Shown: positions 37,877 to 49,719 of the stretch, one piece after another
Layout of the letters: each line of letters starts with the position of its first letter
How positions within the stretch are numbered: the first letter of the stretch is position 1
From: Scleroderma bovista
Lineage: Eukaryota > Basidiomycota > Agaricomycetes > Boletales > Sclerodermataceae
DNA length: 64,000 nucleotides
Direction of reading: 5' to 3'
Assembly: GCA_037178675.1 (NCBI GenBank)
Contig: JAYMGJ010000082.1
Location: 1-64,000, forward strand
Notes under the pieces: model-generated
Databases searched by the model: none
The model's input: the letters and a program-made list of their open reading frames with translations, nothing else
What the model was told of the DNA's origin: nothing
Translations under genes and position numbers: made by a program

Positions 37877-39913
37877 ATGAACGAGTCACTCTTCAGTACG
37901 TCCTCCTATATAATCAGAACGCAAGAATTGCCTGACGTACTCGACCAGATCCGTTCACCATCACCCACCCATCAGCTATCCAAACATCGCTCGCCTCTGG
38001 CGCGTCTTTTGCCCGTTTCGATCCGTCAGGAAAGCTCGTAGCTGCTGGTCGCCCAGACGGCACTGGTGTCATATGGGACCTCGATACACGAGCCATCGTA
38101 CGGTGGTGTGAAGGACATGTGAAGGGAGTTACCGCCGTTGAGTATGTGTCGCCAACTGCTTCGTCGCTGTTGTTCACATATGCAGTTGGTCGCGTAACTC
38201 TCGATTCATCCTCACAGCTTCAAAAGACTGGAACATCATCATATGGGACCTGGCATCTCCCTCCGATCCGCCTCGCAAGCATACAACCATTCGATTCGAT
38301 GCGCCGGTCGTCACAGCTAGTTTTCATCCAAGGAATAGGTTCGTGACGTTCAACCATTCTCTGCAGCTGGTAACGCCTGCGCAGTCGTATTATCCTCGCT
38401 TTACTGAGCACCGGAGAAGCGTACGTTGTCGACCTGCGCAACTCACATCGAGGTCGGTTCGAGCTAGGTGGCGAGGACGAGGAGAAACGGTACGTCACTG
38501 AAAATCATCCGTGTATACGATCACTCATCCTGCCATTCTCCGTGTTGCATCCTCGTCAATGACTCGAATGTACTGCGTATTTATCATGTGGGTATGATAT
38601 CTTATGGTTGATGCATTTAATTCCTCCAATGTTGGTCGCCATTCAAAATTAATTTGACGGCCCATGGATGTAGTCCAATAATGACGACAGCTCGATTCGA
38701 TCCCACTGGTCGATATGCCTTTGTTGGTACCTCTGCGGGCACTGTCGAGGTTTACAATGTTCGAACTAAGACGGTGGGTTCTACTTTGACATGCATCAGC
38801 CCGTCTTCTATCTTCCATCTGTTCTATCCGCCGCTCATTATTTCCTTCCTGTTGTAGCTAGTTGGAAGGCATCGCATAGCCGGTGCTGGAGTCATCAAAG
38901 GACTAGATTTTGCGAATGGTGGTCGGTGGGTGGGCCCTTTCATCCGCATTCCGCCATCCATGTCTTAACTACTCGTGCAGACGGCTCGCTACCAACTCCT
39001 CCGACCGTACCATCCGCCAATTCACGCTTCCCACTTACCCATCCCCTCCAGACCCGAGCACCACTGGAGAATTAAGCAAACTGGCCGTTTTTGAGACGGA
39101 GCTAGAACCCACACACAGGTTTAACGACCCTATCTCGAAAGTTTCATGGCACGCAATGTCGTATAGTCCCGACGGGGAGTGGCTAGCCGGAGGTAAGAGT
39201 TGAGGATAATTCGGTCGCTTGCCCCTCTTTTCACCGAACAATCCTCTCGATAAGATAATGCATACCACCCTGACTATTTTCTGAACAGGTGCCGCAGACA
39301 AGGCTGCACACAAAATTTACATTTGGGATATATCAAACGACGGACAATTCGCCAGTGCCCTAGACGGGGGCAGAGAACCGCTCTTATATGTGCATGTATG
39401 TAGGCTGTCAGGATTGATTGGTGCCTACGCAAACTAAATTTGCCCTGTGACGCGACCCACACTTTCTTGACGGCAATCGTCGATCAGTGGCACCCACGCG
39501 GGCCACGCTTAGCATCAACCACCACCCAAGGGGATATCCTCATTTGGCACTGTCCCTCGCCTGAGCGGTGGGGCGCATTCGCGGGCGGCTTTGAGGAGGC
39601 AGATGAAAATGTATGGTACGAGGAGGGTGAGAGTGAATTTGACTTGGTGAGTAGGGCTACGGGAACAGTAGAAATTGAACCAGCTGAAGTGGCCTTACAG
39701 GAAGATGAGGCCGAGTTAGCACACCGAAAGAAGCTGCAAGAGGACGAGGATGTTGATATCATTGGTGGGATCGATGACAGTCGACCTCTTACTACTGCGA
39801 ATGAAAGTGGACCTCCTGATGTAGACTTCGAGTGGGCAGACGAGGAAGGGGAACTGGATCACAAGGATTGGAGGATGAAGCTTCTCATGGTGGAGGGTGA
39901 GGACGGCTACTAG
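37877..39913 (+). CDS. SWD1: Swd1/RbBP5 WD40 subunit of the COMPASS (Set1) complex
   Basis: Nine exons: 37877-37895, 37949-38141, 38186-38338, 38385-38489, 38674-38773, 38858-38925, 38981-39192, 39289-39395 and 39488-39913. All are in phase, for 460 aa, close to the family size. It starts MNESLFNPF. WD40 blades are clear: FARFDPSGKLVAAGRPDGTG, DWNIIIWDLASPSDPP, IRFDAPVVTASFHPRN, GTSAGTVEVYNV, IAGAGVIKGLDF and TNSSDRTIRQF. An acidic tail ends WADEEGELDHKDWRMKLL. The protein scaffolds the H3K4 methyltransferase in the nucleus. The first intron (gtacgt..ctgac..cag) is needed to join MNESLF to the propeller. Identification is by motif recognition. Confidence 0.9.
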
Positions 39914-40048
39914 AGATGTGTTTTTGTTTCATGCGATTGTGTTCTATTCTCACAAAAAGACTGATCAGCGTGGGTTCACCGTTGACGAGGTTTTGAAATA
40001 TCTGTCGGGTATCCCTACTGAAGGAAGTCCCTATTCCATACGCTGAAG

Positions 40049-42187
40049 CTATCTGGCGGCCTCCATTTCTTTTCTCCACCTCTTCTGAATGTCAATCATT
40101 TCTAAGAAGATCTTGTATTTAGCATTGAGAGTCTGCTTCACCTTTGCCGAAGCCGCAGGAGTAACCAGTGTCGCCGGCGGAGTCATCTCAACCTGCATGA
40201 AACAAAACGTCAGGAAATACAAACAATGATCAAGGTGCTCGGTGCTCACCATTATTCGCCACATGTCCTCCGCCGCCGTCACACCCTCGCTTGCCACTCT
40301 CCCCAACATCGCTGCACCGAGTACGACAGCTTCACCACCGTTCGTCGGCAGCACAAGAGGAATACCGCATGTGTCTGCGAAGAGCTGCATCATAACGGCG
40401 TTCTTAACCTGACCACCAGATAGGTAGAGAGATGTAACGTCATGTCCGGCATCATTAAGGGTGGAAATGATATGTCTCGTTTGGAGTGAGATGGACTCCA
40501 GGGTGAGGTAGTACTTGCGCGCAAGGTCGTTGATAGATGCGTCCTGGATGAGGTGCTCGGTGAAGTATTAGTACTGCTGGAAAAAGGACTTACGAGTTCG
40601 AGGCCAACAATTGCTCCGCGCATTCGAGGATCAGCAATAGGCGACCTATTGCCTGGACGCAGCATACATATGGTCTTTGGTTTAGTGCTAGAAGGGGAAG
40701 TCCCATACCATGGAAATCAGGATAGAAGTGCACATCTTTTAGCAGTTCTGTAAAGGATTCGACTCCGTTGTCCGCACAGAGTCTCTTGAGGACATCGTGT
40801 AGAACTATATGAGCAGGCGATCAACGACTCTGAAACGATAGGAGGAGATGGGCTACCTTGATGGATGTTCTTGTTCTCCTGTTTGGCGCGTTCCTCCAGC
40901 TCGGGATACGCAGCATGCGTCGTGATGATGAAATCAATGAGTTGTCCTGTGGAAGATTGACCACCCTCGTTCATCCACCAACCTTGGAATGCTGCATCCT
41001 TTGCAGGCTGTCAGCATAATTGTCTTTGGAGAACAGGTCATTTGCCTTGTAAGGCCCCCACACTCCCTTCACGAATATGCCTTCTTTGCTCTGTGAAACA
41101 ATTAATAAAGCGGTATGGATGTCAGGAAAGGTTTTGATCACTTGGACAAGGTGACATGTACTTGTTCCAGCTACAGCGGCAAGTCGATGGCGAGATTCGT
41201 CAAGAGAAGGAAAGACCGAAAGTTGGCCATTCTGCACGTATCGAGCACCCACAGTACCCATCCACCCCGCGTAGCTGTAAAGAACACATGAATCACGGAA
41301 GACACTAGTTTATCATTGAAGTAGCCTTACGCGTCGATGAGTCCACTTCCCACAGCTGTACCTTCTCGGAGTCCCAGTTCGCTTGCAGCCCTCTTCGTGA
41401 GCCCGTTTCCGACTGGTGTTCCAGCAGCCTGCACACGTCCCTTTGCAGCGCCAATCTGCCTCCATTCACCCCCATCAATCAATTCTGCAAGCCCGATACT
41501 GGTGAAGAAGTCTTCCTGCCAGCCCTCGTCTGGCACGAAGGAACACTTGCACGTCGTCGAGCAGAACGAACGGGTGTTATCGTCGGTACATTTGTATGTG
41601 AAGTAGTCCGGCAGGTCGAAGAACTGGCACCGGGAAAAGAGCTCGGGGCTCATGCCTTTTTTAAGCCAGAGGATCTTTGGAACCTCCATCTCGAGCTGTA
41701 TAGGCATGATCAATACGATCGGCGTGCCCGAAAGGGATGGACACACGCTCATCGTTCCGCCAACATAATCGAGTACGATCGACCCCGTAGAGTTGATCAG
41801 GTCTGCTTCCTCCTCAGCCCTATGGTCTGCCCATAATATGATGTTCCTCTCCCCGACTTTTCCCATATCATTTCCCTTGGTCACCACGATGGGATTTCCC
41901 TGGAAGTCAGTGACAGCCAACGAGCATGTCCCATCAAACCCGACGCCCTTCACGGCAGCAGGGTCAATCTCGGAATATTCGAGCACATTCTTGACTGCGA
42001 CACATATCTTGGTCCAGATATCGGTGGTCGACTGCTCGAAGATACGGTGATCTTGGGGGTCCCGCCAAGTGAGGGTATCTTGGGCGTTGGACGCCTTGAT
42101 GGTGCCATTGGACGTGACAAGACAAGCGCGAACTGAGCCTGTTCCAACATCGATGCCGATGTAGTGATCGAAAGGACCTGTATTCAT
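40049..42187 (-). CDS. FGGY-family carbohydrate kinase (ribulokinase-like, YDR109C/FGGY group)
   Basis: Nine exons on the minus strand: 42187-41747, 41695-41331, 41274-41142, 41090-41046, 40998-40857, 40804-40709, 40652-40594, 40543-40250 and 40192-40049. They total 1719 nt, 572 aa, a normal length. The N-terminal phosphate-binding motif is YIGIDVGTGSVRACLV, followed by FDGTCSLAV, GVWGPYKDAAFQGWWMNEGG, DPRMRGAIVGL and the C-terminal signature LYLSGGQVKNAVMMQLFADT with GGEAVVLGAAMLG. It phosphorylates a pentose/pentulose (probably D-ribulose) in the cytosol. An upstream in-frame ATG at 42250 exists. Intron 4 appears to be GC-AG. It is divergent from cyclophilin H, with about 246 bp between them. 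Confidence 0.93.
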
Positions 42188-42433
42188 AGGGACTGATGTT
42201 AGGAAGTGGGAGAGTCTCAGCACCGATCGGGTAAATAGGGTTTCATTCAAACGCCAGATTGCAAGTCGCCAATATTACTTGAGCCATTGGCTGCAGCCCT
42301 ACGCAACCCGAGTGTGTTGAAACCCTGCGTATGTTGTGTATACATGACTGCGGGAAGAGCAGAATGGCTGACGGAGAAAGTGGCAAATTGCCCTTTCCTG
42401 TAGTGTCTATTCAAGCCCCCAAGTACTGAAACC

Positions 42434-43450
42434 ATGTCGTCGTCGACTCGCCCTGTTGTCTTCATGGATATCCAGATCGGAGAAACGCCAGCTGGAAGGA
42501 TAAAGATGGAACTCTTCAGCGATATCGTACCAAAGTGCGTACTCAAATGCATCACTTCTCTTTGCGAACCTCAACTCCACATTAGAACAGCGGAAAACTT
42601 TCGACAGCTCTGTACGGGGGAGTACAGGTAATCTATATTCCTTCATTGCACGAACCAATATATCTCTAAATCTTAATAGGAAAAATTCCCAACCCATGGG
42701 GTACAAGAATGCGACGTTCCACAGGTGGGCTACTTGCGTCTCGATGGATGCTCCGTGTCTCACCTACTTTCGTCCGCAGAGTGTATGTAACTGTCGGTAT
42801 GTTCGTATACTCATCAGATTTGAGCTGATTGCGGCGCTATATGTAGTGTCCCGAACTTCATGTGTCAAGGTTTGTTATCGGACCTGATATTAAGTGATCA
42901 TGATGATGGATCCAAACGTTGTCTATGATAGGTGGTGACTTCTTAAACGGCGATGGAACGGGTTCGTTCTCGATATACGGGGCAAACTTTCGAGTGGGTT
43001 AATGCGATGCTATCAGAAACTTGATTTTGATGGATTTTAGGACGAGAATTTCCAGGAGAAGCATACAGGACCAGGACTCCTGTCAATGGTGTGTACAGAT
43101 TAGACTATTTATGTACTTCTCGACCCATCTTAATAATAATGTAGGCTAACTCTGGTCCCCACACCAACGGCTGCCAGGTATAGTGTGCGACCTCTGGCTG
43201 CGATGTCGCTAACTTGCGCACTTCATTCTAGTTTTTTATCACAACAGCCAAATGCGATTTCCTGGATGGAAAGCATGTGGTCTTCGGCAAGGTCGTGGAC
43301 GGCATGCTGACCCTTCGTAAAATCGAGGCTGTTCCTACTGGAGCAAACAACAAGCCGAAGCTGAGCGTGAAGATTACAGGTAAAGTCCAGCTCCAACTCA
43401 TGCTTCAGTTTCTCACCAACAACTCCTTGTCAGAATGTGGTGAGATGTAA
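42434..43450 (+). CDS. Cyclophilin H (U4/U6 snRNP-associated peptidyl-prolyl isomerase)
   Basis: Exons: 42434-42534, 42586-42627, 42680-42724, 42780-42782 (3-nt microexon), 42847-42869, 42932-42993, 43041-43088, 43145-43177, 43232-43379 and 43434-43450. They total 522 nt, 173 aa. Motifs: [34 protein letters not shown], then [15 protein letters not shown] with the catalytic Arg, [32 protein letters not shown] and a C-terminal ECGEM. The insertion [14 protein letters not shown] and the length match cyclophilin H rather than cyclophilin A. The protein assists spliceosomal snRNP assembly in the nucleus. Without the microexon the FHR motif would read FHS and lose a residue. Confidence 0.93.
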
Positions 43451-43673
43451 AAGTCCAGAGAATGGATTTAGCGCGAGTCAGGCTCATTCTTTCAAGGGCC
43501 CCAGAAGCTGGGCTGGCACATTGAAGGGTATCCAATGCTCTTAGTAGGGCCTTACAGGAGTGTTATAGTACAGGGTTGCTCGGTGAATGCCAGTTATAAG
43601 CATAGTTTTGCATGCGATAAAGTGGAATACATGAGCTTATGGACGAGCATATGGAACAAGCGGCTGATGAGCT

Positions 43674-44186
43674 TTAATCTGAGGCGGTTACCCTCGCTGT
43701 TCGGCCATATGCCAGTCAACAACACGCTCAAGCGTCTCGAGCAAGAAACACGCACAGTAGACAAGTTGGCTCGAGTGATGCACGATTCTCTTAATCGAGC
43801 CCTCTTTCTCCAAATGGGCGATCGCCGTACGAGCCAAGCTCCCGTTGATCTTGAGCCGCTCGATGAGGATGCTCTGGCTGATGAAACGGAAGGTGGGCAC
43901 TTCCTTCATGATGCGGTCGAATGTGGGCTTGTCGAGGACGACGGCGTGCTGGGCCTTGTCTTTGACTTTACCCTTGGACCACTTCTTCTTCTTGGCAGCT
44001 TTTCCACCCGAGGACGTTGCTGCTGCTTTTGCTTTGGCCTGTGGAAAACAGGTGAGTTAGCATGTTGGGTCACATCTGGAGTGCGTCAAAGCCATCCATG
44101 CAATGCAGCGCGCGAATGGGTATCGCGTGCAATGCAACAGGCTCGAAGACAGTGTTCCACAAGGCGGTAAACTCGCAACTCACCAT
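43674..44186 (-). CDS. RPS25: 40S ribosomal protein S25 (eS25)
   Basis: Exon 1 is only the ATG (44186-44184), then an intron to 44039. Exon 2 is 44038-43756 and exon 3 is 43696-43674. The CDS is 309 nt, 102 aa. The N-terminus is Ala/Lys-rich ([20 protein letters not shown]). The core is [20 protein letters not shown], then [20 protein letters not shown] and HHSSQLVY. The last intron gives a YSRVTASD end; without it the frame would read an atypical 25-residue tail. A start codon isolated by an intron is common in ribosomal protein genes. It is convergent with cyclophilin H and divergent from the glucosidase II beta gene, 171 bp away. Confidence 0.93.
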
Positions 44187-44357
44187 ACTGTGAAGGCCGC
44201 GTCGTCGTCGATGTCGATGAGGGCTTTGTCTTCAACAGCGGACTTTGGCAGTGTCACGGCAAACCCCGGTTTCCGCTTGATTATGTAATGCCACACGGTG
44301 TTGCAAGTGGACTACATTCTTCACTACTTGACACTAAGTACTTAACGGCCTGGTTTG

Positions 44358-46538
44358 ATGTTGTACAGCTGGCTTTTCCTCGCCACAATACCTCTCCCCG
44401 CCATCGCAGCAGTCGACAAGACACACGGCGTCCAACCACACCTCATCACGAAATACGTGCCGAGGTCCACGGGAGGTCGACAGACATGGACGTGTTTGGA
44501 TGGGTCGAAGGAGATCCCATGGAGTGCCGTGAACGATGACTACTGCCACTGTCCTGACGGGAGCGATGAACCAGGTGCGTTCGTATTGGGGGTGCGTGTA
44601 TCGGGGCTAACTTGGAGGGTGTGTATGTATTTTCCAGGAACGAGCGCATGCCCGAATGGCATATTTTACTGCAAGAACGTGGGCTACGCTGGTGCGACGA
44701 TACGGAGTTCGAGGGTGAACGACGGGCTTTGTGAACCAGAATGCTGTGACGGGTCCGACGAGGCACCAGGCGTGTGCCCAGACACGTGCAAGGAAGCTGG
44801 AGAAGAGTATAGGAGGAAGACGGAGGAGGAGACGAAGTTGCGCAAAACGGTGCGTGTGCAGGCACTTCTGTAGGATGCGAGGTATATAGATGCACGGACG
44901 GCCGTACTACAGGGCTCCAAGATTCGTGCATCGTATATTGCTTTCGCACACAAAGAGAAGAAGAGGCTGGAGGCGCTTGTTGCAGATCTCGAGCAGGAGA
45001 TTGCGACACGGGAAAAAGAAGTCGCGAGATTGAGAGGTAGAAAATTAGCCCGCCCTGCTCTGTTAGGAAGCTGATTATTTTCTTAGGTATCGCAGACCAG
45101 GCGGAATCGCTCTCCGCCTCTGAGCTGGAACGCAAGAAACTATCGCGTACGTCCCCAATGACGCACCCTTGGCCATCTAACAACCACGTACTGATCATTC
45201 TCTATCAACCAGCCTTGTACCAGTCCCTTCTGGAACAGCATACTGCACTCAAGTCCCTCCAACATGAGTACAAGAAACACCTTGAGCGTGAACAAGCACT
45301 CGGCGATGTCCTTGATTCACTTCGAACAGGGTACAATCCCAACTACCAGGACATGGCCGTCCTCGAGGCCGTGCGCGGATGGGAGACACTCGCGGGCCTG
45401 CCGCACATCAATGATGTACGGAAGGGCGAGGACGAAGGATCCGCGGCTGGTATACCCGAGAGCACAAAAGTAGAAGACAAGAAAGAAGAGAACACGGACG
45501 ATGAACTGTGGAGTGCAGATAGGATCGAGCGGGAGCTGGGCAAGTTGTTGAAGGTCGATCATGTCTCGCTCCTTTTGGAACATGAGAAGCTTGTCGGGGA
45601 GCATTCTTCGATTCGTGAGCATTGGTATTTCTGAGGGATCAACGTCCAGTTGACTCAGCTGTGTAAAGTGTTCGATGTGGCATCGTATCTCCCCGACGCC
45701 TTCGTTCCGTCCTATCTGGTGTTCCGGGAAAAGCTTCTGTCGTGGTTGGAAATACTTGGCATAAAAGCCGGCGGCGCCGATACCACTTCTGGTACTATCC
45801 TTTCTTCCCTTTTCTGTCTTCATACTGAATTCCTCTTCTGTGACATTTACAGAGGCTAGCCGTGCACGCCAAGTCCTCTCTGATGCAGAACATAGCCTGA
45901 AGCTCACCCATGACGAACTCCAGACCGCACGCGAAGACCTCTCTGATCTGTTTGACCCCGAGGGTTTTGGTGCTGCAGGAGAGTGGAAGAAGCTCGATGG
46001 CCTCTGTTTGGAGAAAGATACGGGGGAGTGCGTTCCTTCCGCCATTCATCCATTAACGTGGCGTACTCACCTTGCATTTAGGTACACGTATGAAGTGTGT
46101 CTCTTCGATGAGGCGAGGCAGAAGCCTAACAAAGGCGGTTCTTCATTCAGTCTGGGGTAAGCACCTTTCCTGTTTTCCTCTGCTCCGCAGTCTTGTTTCA
46201 TACGCTTATATTTATTATAACCGGACCTGTAGCAAATTCACCTCATGGAACACGCTCGCAGAGCCGGGTACGCCCGAGTATTATACAAAACAACGATACA
46301 CGCAGGGTGCGAAGTGCTGGAATGGGCCTCAGCGGAGTCTCGAGGTATGCATCATGATCCTCCATCCGTTTACTCTCGTGCGGGCTAACATATGCATGAC
46401 AAATAGCTCGTTCTCAAGTGTGGCACCGAAAATGCGCTGCATACCGTGTCGGAGCCCGAGAAGTGTGAATACCAGGTTACTGGTACGACTCCTGCGCTGT
46501 GCCTCCCTGTAGAGAACACGAAGCGGGATGAGCTGTAA
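44358..46538 (+). CDS. GTB1: Glucosidase II beta subunit (ER quality control)
   Basis: It begins MLYSWLFLATIPLPAIAA, a signal peptide. The Cys-rich N-terminus has two LDL-receptor-A-like DGSDE repeats (YCHCPDGSDEPG and CCDGSDEAPG). A coiled coil follows (EKKRLEALVADLEQEIATRE), then FDVASYLPDAFVPSYLVF, a second coiled coil, the MRH lectin domain (YTYEVCLFDEARQKPN, GAKCWNGPQRS) and C-terminal KRDEL for ER retention. Exons: 44358-44574, 44638-44849, 44913-45036, 45087-45146, 45213-45592 and 45659-45791, 45853-46027, 46082-46156, 46233-46344, 46407-46538. An in-frame TGA (45632-45634) is avoided if 45593-45658 is an in-phase 66-nt intron with a weak GTCGGG donor. It trims N-glycans together with the alpha subunit. 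Confidence 0.9.
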
Positions 46539-47055
46539 TCGTCTTCATTGGATAGGAAGAGAGGGGATGTCCGTAGTCTATCACTATTCCTCGGTTAGCT
46601 TATCCTGAGGACATTACCACACTTGCATACACAATCGGGCTACAATCGGGTGCTCAATGTATTCAGGGGGACCGGTATGGGGTTGTGGGGCATGGTATAC
46701 AGTGCCTGATACTAAGGTACAGCTCATGGAATTCGGGAGTTGTGCAGATCTGCCAGAAGTCGGCAATCGCTGGCTACATTCTATGGGCCTGTGGCGATCC
46801 GGGTGACTCTGTAAATCCAAGCATGCTTCCAGGTCAAAAGGCTATGAGCCAAACACCCTGATCAACCTACGCCGCGGGGTGGTGTGGATATGGGACTGGA
46901 TTAAGCAGTTATGTTACCCTTCCAGTCGTTGTCATGATCGGGCTCCGAGCTCCAGGGGCCATCGGGGCTGTCGAGATGGCGACAAACGATCAGAAGAATA
47001 GGATCGGAGTTGTTACACTTTACATTTTTTGGTCAGGAAAAAAAATCTAGGGTAG
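46539..47055. other. Intergenic, no supported gene
   Basis: This is the 3' flank of the glucosidase II beta gene. Only short shadow frames are present. No repeats were recognised until the SINE target site at 47056. Confidence 0.5.
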
Positions 47056-47069
47056 CCGTATTGACAGAG

Positions 47070-47679
47070 AGAGAGAGAGAGAACATCTTTATTTATATCC
47101 CGTGTAAGCAACAACAGAGAAAATCTGAGTAAGACACGGCTGGTTGGAGTGAGATTATCTAATTTCCACCTGTGTCCATGAAGCCCTAGAAACACCTCAC
47201 TCGCACTTGTAACCCCCCGCTACTGGGTTAACCCTAGTCACCAAACCAATTAGGTAACTGCCCATTAAAGGCTCCCTGACCACCATTAGAGGTTTGTCCC
47301 ACCCGCCTGTTCCGACTGGCCAGAGAGGTGTGAATACTATTCTCGGACGGCTCACTTAGGTGGAGGTGCTGGTGGTGGCTGGTAAGTTAGTTTTTGGCTA
47401 GTATTTTAATCCAGGTTCGCGCCTGGTCGGGGTGACCCCTCCTAACTCCCACGGCCAACTTTGAGGACTGGTCCCATCGCTAAACTTGGCATATAGCTCC
47501 CATTATCCCATCCATTGCCCACACTAATCTCGTAGGGCCCTCCAGTTCACCCTTGGTTGTGACGTCATTGTGATTCCCATGACGGCAAGTAGCAGTAAAA
47601 ATGGGCTTGGGGGGGAGTTGAACAAGCAACTCACTGCACAAAGGCAGCCGGGGGTAACCGCTAGACCACCCGACCCCCG
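47070..47679 (-). mobile_element. tRNA-derived SINE, 610 bp, with (CT)n tail
   Basis: It is flanked by the 14-bp direct repeat CCGTATTGACAGAG (47056-47069 and 47680-47693). On the minus strand its head contains an A-box-like TGGTCTAGCGG and, about 45 nt on, a B-box-like TGTTCAACTCC, the internal RNA polymerase III promoter of a tRNA-derived SINE. The other end is a CT dinucleotide run (GA on the plus strand, about 47069-47083). It has no ORF. Variable-length target duplications of this size fit LINE-mediated insertion. Confidence 0.75.
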
Positions 47680-48031
47680 CCGTATTGACAGAGGGGACAG
47701 AAGAAAAAGAAAACTGTGTACCGTAAGCAAAAAAAGCGTTGCTCCTTTCTTTATAGCCATGAGAAGTGATTGGCGATAATGCAGGTGAGAAAAATTGTAT
47801 GTACGTACTGTGCTTGCGGTATGTGTAGTCAGTTAAACACGCCAGACCAGATAATACGGAGCGGAGAAGGGATCGCATGGGAGGAAATCAGTAAAGAAGA
47901 ACGAGTTAATTAAGTACCAGAGGACCTGACGATCGCAAAAGCGGAAAGAAAAGCAAACAGTTTTTACAAACCATGCTAGCAAGCAATAGCAGCTGCATCG
48001 AGAATGCAAACCTATGGCGGTGAAGTCCTTC

Positions 48032-49719
48032 CTAGGGACTGGACATCCCAATGTCCTCGCTAATCTCGCGAACCCGACGCTGCGCTCTCAGCTCAGGCGT
48101 CGCGTCGGCTCTGTCTCCATCGCCCTCTATCTCAGGGGGACTGCCTACTCTCTTCGGCATCGACTTACCTTGCAGCTCGTTCCGCTCGCTGTCACACCCA
48201 CCTTCCCGGGTGCCGTCTGCCTGGAACATACCCTCACCCTGTCCACTCATCGTGTCCTCGAGGGCATCACCACAACACGAGCTCCCTGAATTGGGTGGTC
48301 GTATCGTTGGCTCGTCATCTGTAGTGTCCCCACCCTCGGTCTCCGTCGTCTCGGTGTCCGTACTCAAGATGCTGCTTGCATCGTCGTCCCGGGCGTTGTT
48401 TGCGGGGTGATTTTGGTGGTTAGCATAGGTGTGATTGGCGAAGGTGTGTGTGGAATGGGAGGAGAGTGATGGTGGTACATGGACAGCACGCATGTTGGGC
48501 GTCCGATCGGGCGCTACAGTTCCACCGTAGGCATCTATGGCACCCATTGCGCGCGCGGGTCCGGTATGTGCGTACTGTGACGAATGCGCATTTGGCGGTG
48601 TACAGAGCAACGGATTGGGTGGGTGTGTATGTGAAGACGATGATGACGGCGACGACGGCGAAGAGAGGTGCGGAGACGGAGGGGCGAGGGGCTGCTGTTG
48701 GGACCGAGAGAAAAGGATGAGTTGTTCTGTGTATCTTTGCATTTCCTCTGGAGATATGACGAGACGGAAGTCATTGAGGAGGAGGAACTGAAGCTCGAGC
48801 TGGTTAAGCTCAGCTTGTGGAAGGCCGCCGACCTAACCAGTGCCAATGTAAGCGCGCTGTTCGCCAGAACAAAAAATCGATCATCCGTGACAAGACTGAC
48901 CTTCGCATATCGCGAATTGGTGTAAAATACATCGCTGAAGAATTTACTGGCGACGGTGACACCGGCAATGATAAGCCTGTGCACGTTATATGAGTCGATA
49001 ACGAATGTCCGACCCGTTGCTTCGTGGGCCAAACGAGACATCCGATCAAAATATACAAGGAGGGCGAGGAATACCTCGTTCGTCGTCGGACAATAACGCA
49101 ATATGCGCAAGAGGTATGCCTCGAGGGGGATGGTGGGGATGTTGCGTGCGTGAAAGGCGAGAGTAGATGCGGGGTTTGCAAGGGATGAGCGAGATGCAGA
49201 TGTAAGGGAGCACCAGAGAGGAGTGTGCGCAGTGTTTTCAGGAGAGATGGAGTGGGGAGATGCGGAGAGGGTATGTGCAGGGTCTGTGGATGCGAGGGCA
49301 TCGTTGGTGGATGCGATCTGGGTAAGCAGGGATGCGAGCAGTTTGAGTAAGTCTGCTGGAGCATAAGAGTGGATGTCGACGGTCTCGGTCGTTTGCTGGG
49401 ACGCCGGTGGTTGTGGCGCACGGGGAGACTGTTTATCGGGTCTCTTTGGAGGAAGGTACGCTGGCTGATGATTGGCGGGATGCTGGGACTGCACGGCATT
49501 TGGCCGAGCGGGATACGAGTGGCAGGCCACAGTGGAAGAAGCAGAAGAGGTCCTGGGTGCGGACGAGGACTCTGGTTGATAGTGTAATGAGTGTTTGCGG
49601 TGAGATGGCTTGGGTGCTCGGGTTGGGATTGATGCAAGCCCGCTGATGCTGATTTCGAGTGGTCTGTCTACGTTTCTGTGGTCTGCGGGCGAGGGCAGAG
49701 GATGGACGAGGGCGAGCAT
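48032..49719 (-). CDS. Pho80/Pcl-like cyclin
   Basis: Two exons: 49719-48901 and 48832-48032. They are in phase, 1620 nt, 539 aa. The cyclin box spans the junction: IPLEAYLLRILRYCPTTNEV, FLALLVYFDRMSR, NVHRLIIAGVTVASKFFSDV, FYTNSRYAK and then GGLPQAELNQLELQFLLLND with FRLVISPEEMQRYT. This is the Pho80 family pattern; partners are Pho85-type kinases. The N-terminal 150 and C-terminal 220 residues are low-complexity (Pro/Ser/His, Asp/Glu/Thr). The frame is open upstream of the ATG, but the next Met is in less protein-like sequence. Which Pho85-dependent pathway it serves cannot be told. Confidence 0.85.

Noticed and set aside
37940..37990. Frameshift in the N-terminus of Swd1
   Set aside because: A canonical 53-nt intron at 37896-37948 removes the conflict and gives the expected MNESLFNPF start.
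43535..44170. 211-aa plus-strand ORF
   Set aside because: It is antisense to ribosomal protein S25, whose spliced frame is unmistakable.
47069..47083. GA dinucleotide run as an independent microsatellite
   Set aside because: It coincides with the tail of the SINE and its target duplication.
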